56,701 bases of DNA, from contig VBGP01000010.1 in NCBI GenBank assembly GCA_005880795.1, positions 1 through 56,701 of the forward strand. The letters are read 5' to 3'. The stretch is from Chloroflexota bacterium (GTDB lineage: Bacteria; Chloroflexota; Dormibacteria; Dormibacterales; Dormibacteraceae). Shown here in pieces: positions 28,868 to 37,019 of the stretch (position 1 is the first letter of the stretch; each line of letters starts with the position of its first letter). The notes beneath the pieces are model-generated. The model saw nothing but the letters and a program-made list of their open reading frames with translations, was not told the DNA's origin and made no database searches. The position numbers and the translations under genes are program-made.

Positions 28868-29405
28868 GCCCTCGATCCAGACCCTGATCGACACCATCGG
28901 TCCGCCGGTCTCTTCTGTGCCGTGGTCACCTCGCTTCACGGCCCAGACGCTCGAGGTCCTGCCGGTCGGGCTCAGCGACGGAGCCCTTTTCTGGATGAAG
29001 CCGCTGCACGCCGATTCGCTGCGCGTCGGCCTGCCTCCCTCGGCAACGCCCGCAGACGTCGTGCTGGACGTCTTGAAGTGGTACCCGCTAACCCCAGCCG
29101 TCGTCCACTCCACGTCGTGGAGGCACGAGGAGGGCCGGATCATCCTCACCTACATCGCCGTCGTCGCGCGGCCCTCAGCGCTTCCCGCGGATTCTTTGAC
29201 GATCACGCCCGTACGACGCGCCGAGATCGCGCGCGGTGAGGCGATGGCGGCGCCAAAGTCGATCGGCGTCGACGCGGTGCTCGAGCACGCGCTGCGCCAC
29301 CTCTCATGGCTCGTGCGGGACGATCCGACCGTCATGCAGGCGCTGCCGGATTGGAAGGTCGTCCTCGCCGGCTACCAACCCGAACCGTTTCGCGCACTGG
29401 CCTGA
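28851..29405 (+). CDS. Conserved-looking protein of unknown function, 184 aa
   Basis: 184 aa, no signal or membrane segment. Distinct features are the repeated Trp/Pro-rich start (SSVPWSPRFTAQTLEVLP), a central beta-rich segment (VLDVLKWYPLTPAVVHSTSWRHEEGRIILTYIAVV) and a helical end (GVDAVLEHALRHLSWLVRDD, then PDWKVVLAGYQPEPFRAL). Ser-Thr-Ser-Trp-Arg-His before a Tyr-rich strand is notable. I cannot name a family. It overlaps the DUF1059-like gene by 17 bp, and its TGA overlaps the proposed MalQ start, so translation is probably coupled with glucan metabolism genes. Confidence 0.75.
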   Translation: MARRSKPSIQTLIDTIGPPVSSVPWSPRFTAQTLEVLPVGLSDGALFWMKPLHADSLRVGLPPSATPADVVLDVLKWYPLTPAVVHSTSWRHEEGRIILTYIAVVARPSALPADSLTITPVRRAEIARGEAMAAPKSIGVDAVLEHALRHLSWLVRDDPTVMQALPDWKVVLAGYQPEPFRALA

Positions 29406-31015
29406 TTTCCGACCGAGCTCGCCGCTGGGGAATCCTGCCCGCCTATCACGGGTGGCAGGGGGATGTCGTCGAGACGCCGCCGCAGGTCGAGTACGCGATG
29501 CTCGAGGCGATGGGCGCGGCGACGGAACGCCCTCCCCGGCTGCGCGGGCCGCGACTTCCCGACGATCCGTGCTGGCCGGCGCCCGAGCGCACGTGGGGCT
29601 GGGCCGTTCAGCTTTACGCGCTTCGCTCGCGCGACAGCTGGGGCATCGGCGACCTCGCCGACCTTCGACGCTTCGCGCGCTGGTCGCGCAGGGCTGGAGC
29701 ATCCCTCATCCTCCTCAACCCGTTGGGCGCGCAAACGCCCACGCTGCCGTACCAGCCTTCGCCCTACTACGCATCGACGCGCCGCTTTCGCAACATCGTG
29801 TACCTGCGGGTGGAAGACGTCGACGGTGCCGAACATGTCGACCTAGCCCCCGCGCGCAACGAAGCTCGAGTCTTGAACGGCGAGCGACGTATCGACTACG
29901 ACCGTGTGTTCCAGCTGAAGACGCGCGCGCTCGAGCAGGTCTTTCGCATCGCTCCAGAACCCAGGGGCCTCGACTCCTACCTGCGCGTCCAGGGCAGAGC
30001 GCTGCGCAATTTCGCGAACTTCAACGTGAGGTGCGAGCGGCACGGCCCGGCCTGGCGCAGCTGGCCGCACGACTCCGCCGAGCCTGATCGAAACCGGGTT
30101 GCGTATCACATGTGGCTGCAGTTCCACGTCGACCGTCAGCTGGCTCGCGCCTCGCGCGAGATCGGTCTCATCACCGACGTTCCTGTGGGTTTCGCATCCG
30201 ACGGCTTCGATTCGTGGCGGTGGCGCGAATACGTCGCGCCGCACATGCGCGTCGGAGCGCCGCCCGACGAGTTCTTCCGCGATGGCCAGGATTGGGGCCT
30301 GCCGCCATTCAACCCGTGGCTTCTGCGCCGCGCCCGATGGGAGCCGTTCGTCGACGCGATCCGCAGCGCGGGACGGCACACGGCAGGCATACGTCTCGAC
30401 CACGTGATGGGGTTGTTCCGGCTCTTCTGGATCCCCGACGGAATGACCGCTGCCGAGGGCGCCTACGTGAAGTACCCGGCGCCGATCCTCCTTTCCTTGC
30501 TGGCCAGTGAAAGCCGGCGCGCGAAAGCCTTCGTCATCGGCGAAGACCTGGGCCTCGTCGAGCCCCCGGTGCGCAGGCACCTGCGCAAGAAGGGCTCGCT
30601 GTCCTACCGCCTCGTGTGGTTCGAAGGCTCCGATCCGGCACGATGGCCGCGTGACGCGGTCGCCGCGGTCGGCACGCACGACCTGCCGACCATCGCCGGC
30701 ATCTGGACGCACAGCGAACCCGAGCACCGCCTGCATCACCTGCGCGACAAGCTCGTCAGCCTCACGCACCTTCCCGACGAAACCTCGCCGGTCGATGTTG
30801 CGGTCGCGGCTTATCGCCATCTGGCGCGCGGACGGCCGCGCATTGTCCTGGTTGCCATGGAGGATGCGCTTGGCGTGCACGAGAGACCTAACGTCCCGGG
30901 AACGATCGACGAGTTCCCCAACTGGCGGCTCGCCTTGCCCCTGCCCATCGAGGACATCGAGCAAGCGGACGGCGTGACTCGGATCGTCGCCGAGATGAAG
31001 GCCGCCGGCCGGTGA
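29402..31015 (+). CDS. malQ: 4-alpha-glucanotransferase (amylomaltase, GH77)
   Basis: 537 aa from the CTG at 29402, whose bases overlap the upstream TGA (CTGA). The GH77 sites are present: nucleophile Asp333 in GIRLDHVMGLFRLFWIP, acid/base Glu381 in FVIGEDLGLVEPPVRRHL, transition-state Asp427 in GTHDLPTIAGIW, and the acceptor-side YQPSPYYASTRRFRN near residue 120. The enzyme transfers maltooligosaccharide units between glucans in the cytosol. Canonical alternatives are ATG 29306 or TTG 29351, which add 32 or 17 Arg-rich residues overlapping the upstream gene. Its GTGA end is coupled to the GH13 gene. It probably processes the maltodextrin brought in by the importer encoded opposite. Confidence 0.93.
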   Translation: MISDRARRWGILPAYHGWQGDVVETPPQVEYAMLEAMGAATERPPRLRGPRLPDDPCWPAPERTWGWAVQLYALRSRDSWGIGDLADLRRFARWSRRAGASLILLNPLGAQTPTLPYQPSPYYASTRRFRNIVYLRVEDVDGAEHVDLAPARNEARVLNGERRIDYDRVFQLKTRALEQVFRIAPEPRGLDSYLRVQGRALRNFANFNVRCERHGPAWRSWPHDSAEPDRNRVAYHMWLQFHVDRQLARASREIGLITDVPVGFASDGFDSWRWREYVAPHMRVGAPPDEFFRDGQDWGLPPFNPWLLRRARWEPFVDAIRSAGRHTAGIRLDHVMGLFRLFWIPDGMTAAEGAYVKYPAPILLSLLASESRRAKAFVIGEDLGLVEPPVRRHLRKKGSLSYRLVWFEGSDPARWPRDAVAAVGTHDLPTIAGIWTHSEPEHRLHHLRDKLVSLTHLPDETSPVDVAVAAYRHLARGRPRIVLVAMEDALGVHERPNVPGTIDEFPNWRLALPLPIEDIEQADGVTRIVAEMKAAGR

Positions 31016-33279
31016 AACGCCGGGCGCGCGCCGGGCGCACTGCTAGGCAAATCGCGCCCGTCGGCAACGGTCGCGTGATCGCCTATTTCTTCGCGCGCGA
31101 AAACGAAACGCTGAGCTACGTGCGCGGCACCAACGTGCTGCGCATTGGTGAGGGACGGTACGCGGCGGTCGACGACGAGATCAGGCTCGGCGACTTCGAC
31201 CTTCCACCTCTGGGCGGGGCCACCAGGGCGGCCATCGTCGAGGACATCCCGAACCTTTCCGACCTGGACGCGGTGCAGGCAACGTATGCGCGGAGCGTCC
31301 TGGTGATCGCCCAGCACCAGATGCCGACCGGCGAGTTCATCGCGATCGACCAGGAAGGCGAGGACGTATTGATGGCGAACGCGCTCGACGTCTGCGGCGA
31401 GCGCGGCGCGGCCGAGGCGTTTTTCGAATGGGCGCTGTCGCACCGGGGGTTGGACGGCCTCCTGATGTGGGGCCTCGAGCAGCACCTCCGTTTCGCCCAC
31501 GGCAGCAAGCTGCGCGAGCGCTACGAACGCCTGAAGGGCGGGCCCGGACCCGAGCTGGCGGTGACGCCACCGGCGCTGCCGAAAGCCAACGTCGAGGCCC
31601 TCCGCACCGCGCTGCAAAGGCGGTCGAGCCTCGACCTGTTCATCGGGGACGATGGCATCGACCTCGCCGCGCACGCGCGCTTTCTGCTGGCGGTGCATGA
31701 GCTCATTCCGACCATCGGGGGTGGCGAAGATTTCTTTTTCGAGCACCAGGCGCACGCGCAGGACATCCATCGCGGTCGCGCGCTCTACGGCGGAGCATTC
31801 CATGGCGGGCTGACAGCCGCCGGCTCTGATCCGGCTCGGGAGGTAGATGTTCGCGCGGACCTGGGACCGAGCACCGTGACCCAAGAGCCGGCCGCGCGCG
31901 GCCGCTACAGGATCCGGGTCGAAACGGGCTCGGGCAGGCTCTGGGCCTCGTCATCAGATCCCCGGCCGGGCGGCCAGGAGTTCGCGTTGGGGGCCGAGGC
32001 CGATCCGCCGGACTGGACCCGCGACGCGGTGATCTATCAGTTGATGGTCGACCGGTTCGCCCGTTCAGACGGCGCGCTGCCTGCACCAGGATCGGCGACC
32101 GCACTCTATGGCGGGACGCTCGACGGCGTTCGCGATCACCTCGACCACATCGCTGGCCTCGGCTGCAACGTGCTGTGGCTCACGCCGGTGCACCAGACCC
32201 CATCGCATCACGGCTACGACCACGAGGACTTCTTCAAGGTCGAGCCCCGTTACGGAGGCGAGGTCGCGCTGAAGCGCCTCATCGAAAGCGCCCACGCCGG
32301 AGGCATGCGCGTGCTGCTCGACTTCGTGCCGAACCATACGGGCCGCGGCCACCATCTCTTTCGCGACGCGATCGCGCAAGGGGGTGAGGCCGCGGAGTTC
32401 TATCGCTTCTGGCAGTGGCCGCACTACTACCGCTGCTTCGCCGACGTCATCTCGCTGCCGCAGCTGGACACCGGCAACCGCCGCGTGCAGCGATACCTGA
32501 TCGAAGCGGCGCAGCACTGGGTCACCGAATACGGAGCGGACGGCGTTCGCTGCGACCACGTAGCCGGGGTAGACCCAGCCTTCTGGATCGAGCTGCGCCG
32601 CGGCCTGCGCGCGGCCAAGCCTGATGCTCTCGTGCTCGGCGAGGCCACCGGACACTTCGACTGGCTTGCGCGATACGCGGGACGCCTCGACGCCATCTTC
32701 GACTTCGACTTCGCCCACATGGCGCGGGAGACCTTTGCGCGTCGCCGTATGGGCCTCGTCGATTTCGCCGCGTGGATGGACGCGCACGACACCGCCCTCC
32801 CAGGCCTGGCGCTGGCGACGCTCCTCGACAACCACGACATGAACCGGTTCCTGTGGATGGCCAGGGGAGACACGGAGCGCCTGAAGCTCGCAGCGACACT
32901 GCTCATGACGCTTCCCGGGATGCCCGTCATCTACTACGGCACCGAGGTGGGCCTGACCCAGCGCCACGACGGGGTGGCTGAAAACGCCGAAGCTCGCCTG
33001 CCGATGCTTTGGGGCGCGGACCAGGACCACGACCTGCTCGCGCATTTCCAGAAGCTCGGGCGGTTGCGAGCGGAGTCGCCGGCGCTGCGGCGAGGGTCAC
33101 GCCGGACTCTGTCGGTCGACGCCGATCGGCTCGTTTATGAGCGGGTGCTCGGCGAGGAGCGCGTCGTGGTCTCGCTCAACGTCAAGACTTCAGGCTGGTC
33201 GGTCGTCGACGGTTCCGGTCGCGACCGCCTTGGCCAGGATGATGTACTCGGCGTGGGCCCAGACCAGCGGCCGGGCTGA
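31012..33279 (+). CDS. GH13 alpha-amylase family enzyme with long unrecognised N-terminal region
   Basis: 755 aa. The C-terminal half (from about residue 340) is a GH13 barrel with all four motifs: region I LLDFVPNH, region II GVRCDHVAG (nucleophile Asp515), region III LVLGEAT (acid/base Glu544) and region IV LLDNHDMNRF (Asp609). So it cleaves or transfers alpha-glucosidic bonds. The first 330 residues contain VIAQHQMPTGEFIAIDQ, GAAEAFFEWALSHRGLDGLLMW and LLAVHELIPTIGGGEDFFFEHQAHA, a mostly helical domain that I do not recognise; a GH15-like (alpha/alpha)6 fold is a guess. No signal peptide, so cytosolic. The last 30 codons overlap the end of the opposite GH15 gene. Confidence 0.9.
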   Translation: MKRRARAGRTARQIAPVGNGRVIAYFFARENETLSYVRGTNVLRIGEGRYAAVDDEIRLGDFDLPPLGGATRAAIVEDIPNLSDLDAVQATYARSVLVIAQHQMPTGEFIAIDQEGEDVLMANALDVCGERGAAEAFFEWALSHRGLDGLLMWGLEQHLRFAHGSKLRERYERLKGGPGPELAVTPPALPKANVEALRTALQRRSSLDLFIGDDGIDLAAHARFLLAVHELIPTIGGGEDFFFEHQAHAQDIHRGRALYGGAFHGGLTAAGSDPAREVDVRADLGPSTVTQEPAARGRYRIRVETGSGRLWASSSDPRPGGQEFALGAEADPPDWTRDAVIYQLMVDRFARSDGALPAPGSATALYGGTLDGVRDHLDHIAGLGCNVLWLTPVHQTPSHHGYDHEDFFKVEPRYGGEVALKRLIESAHAGGMRVLLDFVPNHTGRGHHLFRDAIAQGGEAAEFYRFWQWPHYYRCFADVISLPQLDTGNRRVQRYLIEAAQHWVTEYGADGVRCDHVAGVDPAFWIELRRGLRAAKPDALVLGEATGHFDWLARYAGRLDAIFDFDFAHMARETFARRRMGLVDFAAWMDAHDTALPGLALATLLDNHDMNRFLWMARGDTERLKLAATLLMTLPGMPVIYYGTEVGLTQRHDGVAENAEARLPMLWGADQDHDLLAHFQKLGRLRAESPALRRGSRRTLSVDADRLVYERVLGEERVVVSLNVKTSGWSVVDGSGRDRLGQDDVLGVGPDQRPG

Positions 33280-35220
33280 GCCGGTCGGCAAGCCCGAACC
33301 CTCCCACACCTGCTCACCGAGGAGCTGATCCGCGCCGGCCAGCGACTGGAGCTGCAGCTCATACGGCATGCCGTGGCCGCCCGCCAGCACCGTGTACACG
33401 CCGCGCTCGGCGGTGAGGAGTGGCCACACGTGGCCCTGGCCCGGCGGGGAGGAGCCGGTGTTCTTTTCCCCGTAGCCGTCGCGCGGATACCGATACCACA
33501 TCGTTCCTGCGGCGGATTGCTGGTCGACCACCGTCAGGGTCGCCACGATGCGTGGATCGTTGGGCTGCCGTACGCCAAGCCTCACCAGCTCGAGGAAGCT
33601 TGGGTCGACGATCTGGCGCTGGTCCCACACGCCCCCGCCGTTGGCGATGTCGATCGGCTCAGCCGTGTCGGGCTTGCCGTCGGGTGAGATGCGCAGGTAG
33701 TAGCCGGGACCGAAAGATCCCGTGCGCGTGAACGTCCACGATTCCAGCGACCGATCCCATTGCGTGACGATGTCCTGAATCGGGACGGCGCGATCGACAA
33801 CCTGGTTCGTGGCGATCTCCCAGCGCTCGACTGCACGCAGCGCAGCGATTTCCGCGGCGATGGTCGCGGGCGAGTATCCCCCTGCTTCCTCCCAGCGCTC
33901 CTGCGGCGTCGCCGGCCCCCTGCCCAACAAGTAAGACGTGGCCTTTTCGATGTCCGGCCCGGAAGCCTTCCCGGCAAGCCGCACCGCGAGCAGGATCGCG
34001 TCGGCGGTCTCGTCCAGCTGCTGGCCGGTCCACACCGGGGTGCCGTTCAGGTCTGTGTTCTGCGGCATGCTGCCGTCGGACCTCTGCTGCCTCCCCATGA
34101 AACGGAGCACGTCGTACGCGGTCGCCGTGTCGCCCGCGGCAAGCAGCCCGCTGGCGGCGTGATAGAGGTCGCGCGGCCACACCTTGCGATAGCCGACGTC
34201 GCCGTCATCGTCAGAGGCGCCGTCGCCCCAGGGGCGGGCGAGCGAGGCGACGATCGCGCCGGGGTGCAGCTTGTCCTCGGCCATCTTGATCACCTCGGCG
34301 CTGTAGAAGAAGAGCGACGCGTCGCCGGCGGGCGCGCTGAGTTGCGACGTGTACTTGCGCCAGCCCGACCGGTACGCGTCGAACAATCCCTGCGCCCCCA
34401 CCTTCTCCGTCGCGTCCAGCTCGCCATCGGCCGCGGCGCGGGTCGCGCCAAATGCGAGCTCGGTGACCCAGGATCCGCCCCCGCTGTTGAGCTTCCAAGT
34501 CAGCGTCACGCGGCCGGGCCCGGCCTGCCGGAAGCGGGAGGTGAGCGCATCGTGGTGGAGCTGGTCGTAACCGTCGCCGTGGCCCAGATAGCCCGCCGTG
34601 CGCTGGTCCTTCGTCGTGTCGCCTCCGACCGCAAGCCACAGGCCGCGCTTGTTCACGTATCCCCGCGAGCCGTCGAAAAAGGCGGTCTGCCCTGCCCCTG
34701 AGCCGCCGAGGTGCGGCACGAGGTAGCCGTAAACCTGCAGGTTCGACGTGTGGCCGGTGAGGTGCGCCCGAACCACGACCACCGGCCGATCCGGGTCGGT
34801 CGCCACCTCGGTGACCAGGCTGAATCCATGCGCAGGGTCATCGACCTGCAGCACGTAGGTGAGCGCGCGATCGTCCGTGACCCGGGCGCTTGCGACGCCC
34901 TGGGTCGCGGCGTCGAAGAAGAAGCTCGACCCGTCGGTGACAACGAAGCCGAACTGCCGCAGGTTGTCGGCATCCACCGTCGGATACAGAACATCGGCCA
35001 GCGTGCCATGCGCGGCGGTGAACCATACGTTCGACTGGCGGGTGGCGGCGGTCCCGATCGCGTCCTTGTCGCCGGTGGTCCAATGATCGGTGCTTACGTT
35101 GGCGACAGGCGCCAGGTCCGACGTCCACCCGCTGGTCGGTCGAAAGACGACGATCGCAACGATGGCCAGCGCGGCGACGAGCGCGCCCGCGAGAATGACG
35201 AGCCGGTGGGTTCGGATCAG
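33190..35220 (-). CDS. Glucoamylase-like GH15 glucan 1,4-alpha-glucosidase, membrane-anchored or secreted
   Basis: 676 aa from a CTG at 35220 that overlaps the upstream TGA (CTGA). The first residues, RTHRLVILAGALVAALAIVAIVVF, form a signal anchor, so the enzyme acts outside the membrane. Residues 30-260 form the beta-sandwich domain of bacterial glucoamylases (AAHGTLADVLYPTVDADNLRQ); the (alpha/alpha)6 barrel follows with DVGYRKVWPRDLYHAASGLL, SMPQNTDLNGTPVWTGQQLDETA and the base-side RPLVWAHAEYIILA. It releases glucose from starch-type glucans. A frame reaching 35520 overlaps the permease and has no export signal. It is the last gene of the importer operon. Confidence 0.9.
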   Translation of the reverse strand: MIRTHRLVILAGALVAALAIVAIVVFRPTSGWTSDLAPVANVSTDHWTTGDKDAIGTAATRQSNVWFTAAHGTLADVLYPTVDADNLRQFGFVVTDGSSFFFDAATQGVASARVTDDRALTYVLQVDDPAHGFSLVTEVATDPDRPVVVVRAHLTGHTSNLQVYGYLVPHLGGSGAGQTAFFDGSRGYVNKRGLWLAVGGDTTKDQRTAGYLGHGDGYDQLHHDALTSRFRQAGPGRVTLTWKLNSGGGSWVTELAFGATRAAADGELDATEKVGAQGLFDAYRSGWRKYTSQLSAPAGDASLFFYSAEVIKMAEDKLHPGAIVASLARPWGDGASDDDGDVGYRKVWPRDLYHAASGLLAAGDTATAYDVLRFMGRQQRSDGSMPQNTDLNGTPVWTGQQLDETADAILLAVRLAGKASGPDIEKATSYLLGRGPATPQERWEEAGGYSPATIAAEIAALRAVERWEIATNQVVDRAVPIQDIVTQWDRSLESWTFTRTGSFGPGYYLRISPDGKPDTAEPIDIANGGGVWDQRQIVDPSFLELVRLGVRQPNDPRIVATLTVVDQQSAAGTMWYRYPRDGYGEKNTGSSPPGQGHVWPLLTAERGVYTVLAGGHGMPYELQLQSLAGADQLLGEQVWEGSGLPTGSARPLVWAHAEYIILAKAVATGTVDDRPA

Positions 35221-36053
35221 CCCTTGACGCCGCCCACGGTCAATCCGGTTCGGAAGTACCGCTGCAGCCCCAGGAAGAGCGCCATCACCGGAACCGAGAC
35301 GATAAGCGAGGCCGCCGCAAAGTAACCCCACGGCACCCTGTAGTCGTTCTGCAGACCCCAAAGGCCGACGGGGACGGTGTACGCGTTCTCGTCCAGCAGC
35401 AGCACCGAGGCCATCACCCACTCGTTCCAGGCCGTGAGGAACATCAGCAGCGCCGTCACTGCTAGGGCAGGTAGGGAAAGCGGAAGGATGATGCGCCAGA
35501 ACGCCTGGGTCACCGTGCACCCGTCGATGAGCGCGGCTTCATCGAGCTCACGAGGGATGGTGTCGAAGTAGCCCTTCAAGTTCCAGGTGCAGAAGACCAG
35601 CGCAATCGACATGTACGCCAGGACGAGCCCGAAGGGCGAGCCGAGGAGGCCAACCGTCTTGAGGATCAAGTAGATCGGGATCAGCGCGAGCACCGACGGA
35701 AAGGCCTGAATGGCAAGCAGCAGGATCAGCGTCATCTGCTTGCCGGCAAAGCGAAAGCGCGACAACGCGTACGCTCCGGTCGCCGAGCCGACGAGGCCGG
35801 CCAGCATTGTGCCCACCGACACCCCCACGCTGTTGCGGAGCCAGAGCGGGAACGGCTTTTTCGTCCAGATGTAGATGAAGTTGTCCAACGTCGGATGGTC
35901 CGGCCAGAGGCTCAGGGTGAGCGAGTAGAGCGACTGCCCCGGACGGAACGCCGCCTGCACAACGAAAAAAGCCGGGAACAGGGCGAAGATAACCATCGCG
36001 GACAGGAAGGCATACAGGAGAGCCGGCACCCCGAAGCGCGCGAGAATCCTCAC
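35217..36053 (-). CDS. Sugar ABC transporter permease, MalG/carbohydrate uptake 2 type
   Basis: 278 aa, six membrane helices. The EAA loop that contacts the ATPase reads ELDEAALIDGCTVTQAFWRIILPLSLPALA near residue 175. N-terminal helix (PALLYAFLSAMVIFALFPAFFVVQAAF) and the C-terminal LQRYFRTGLTVGGVKG end are typical of MalG-like permeases. It pairs with the MalF-like permease (4-bp GTGA overlap). No ATPase gene is present in the locus, so the pair probably uses a shared MsmK/MalK-type ATPase encoded elsewhere. Confidence 0.93.
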   Translation of the reverse strand: MRILARFGVPALLYAFLSAMVIFALFPAFFVVQAAFRPGQSLYSLTLSLWPDHPTLDNFIYIWTKKPFPLWLRNSVGVSVGTMLAGLVGSATGAYALSRFRFAGKQMTLILLLAIQAFPSVLALIPIYLILKTVGLLGSPFGLVLAYMSIALVFCTWNLKGYFDTIPRELDEAALIDGCTVTQAFWRIILPLSLPALAVTALLMFLTAWNEWVMASVLLLDENAYTVPVGLWGLQNDYRVPWGYFAAASLIVSVPVMALFLGLQRYFRTGLTVGGVKG

Positions 36054-36961
36054 CGAGCCTCCTCACGCACGAGTCCGCTGAACCGCAGGCTGCCCAGCGT
36101 GACACCGAAGAGCATCGCGAAGATCACGACCGCGAACGCTGCGATGTAGCCGAAGTTGAAGAGCTGGAAGGCTTCGCGGAACGCATAGACCATGACGAAT
36201 TCGGTGGCTCCAGGCTTTGCGGCGCTCACAAACGGTCCGCCTGTGGTGATGAGGTAAGCGGTGTTGAGCGTGTTGAACGTGAGGATGGCGCTGAGGACAG
36301 TCGCCGGAAGGATCGCCGGGCGCAGCAGCGGTAGCGTGATGCGCCAGAACTTGCGCCAGGCCCCGGCGCCATCGACCGCGGCGGCTTCATACAGTTCGCT
36401 GGGGATGCTTTGCAGCGCGCCGAGGATGACCACCATGAAAAACGGGTAGGACATCCACAGGTTCGCGAGCACGATCGACGCGAACGCCCAGTTTGGATCT
36501 GTCAGCCACGGAAGACCTGCTTGCGGGCCGGCGACGAGCCTGTACAGTTGGTTCAGCGTCCCGAACTCGCCGTTGAAGAAGAACTTCCAGACCAGCGCCG
36601 TGATGTAGCTGGGTACTGCCCACGGCACGATCAGCGCCACCCGCCAGAACGCCTTGAAGCGAACCGCGGGATGGTTCAGCGCCAGAGCCGTGAGCATCCC
36701 GACCGCCAGGAACAGCGGGATGCAGATGGCGACGAAGAGGAAAGTCCTGCCGAGCACGATGAAGAAGTCGGCGTCGAAGGTCTTGAGCAGGTTCTGGTAG
36801 TTGGTCAGGCCTATGAACGTGTAGTGGCGAAAGTGATAGAGGTTCTGGTTCGTTCCCGAGATGAAGATGTTGTAGAGAATCGGGTAAAAGCTGATCAGGC
36901 CGACACCGACGATCATCGGCGTCAGATACGCGAGCGTCGTCCCCGCACGTACCCGATACAT
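36050..36961 (-). CDS. Sugar ABC transporter permease, MalF/carbohydrate uptake 1 type
   Basis: 303 aa, six membrane helices. The EAA loop is SIPSELYEAAAVDGAGAWRKFWRITLPLLRPAIL near residue 190. The periplasm-facing segment FISGTNQNLYHFRHYTFIGLTNYQNLL is typical of MalF/UgpA-like proteins. Together with the MalG-like protein it forms the membrane channel for the substrate delivered by the upstream binding protein. A 9-bp stem-loop separates it from that gene. Maltodextrin is the likely substrate from the surrounding MalQ, GH13 and GH15 genes. Confidence 0.93.
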   Translation of the reverse strand: MYRVRAGTTLAYLTPMIVGVGLISFYPILYNIFISGTNQNLYHFRHYTFIGLTNYQNLLKTFDADFFIVLGRTFLFVAICIPLFLAVGMLTALALNHPAVRFKAFWRVALIVPWAVPSYITALVWKFFFNGEFGTLNQLYRLVAGPQAGLPWLTDPNWAFASIVLANLWMSYPFFMVVILGALQSIPSELYEAAAVDGAGAWRKFWRITLPLLRPAILPATVLSAILTFNTLNTAYLITTGGPFVSAAKPGATEFVMVYAFREAFQLFNFGYIAAFAVVIFAMLFGVTLGSLRFSGLVREEAR

Positions 36962-36979
36962 GGATCAGCGGAAAGCAGA

Positions 36980-37000
36980 GGGCGGCAGAGACTGCCGCCC
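36980..37000. terminator. Intercistronic stem-loop between binding-protein and permease genes
   Basis: GGGCGGCAG-AGA-CTGCCGCCC is a perfect 9-bp stem with a 3-nt loop, in the 58-bp gap between the MalE-type gene and the MalF-type gene. No T-run follows on the minus strand, so it more likely protects the 3' end of the upstream message or lets only part of transcription pass, as is common after binding-protein genes. Confidence 0.7.
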
Positions 37001-37019
37001 CCGCAATTCGACCACTTAC

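Noticed and set aside
35220-35520. Longer GH15 frame starting at 35520
   Set aside because: The extra 100 residues overlap the MalG-type permease, are not protein-like, and would bury the signal anchor.
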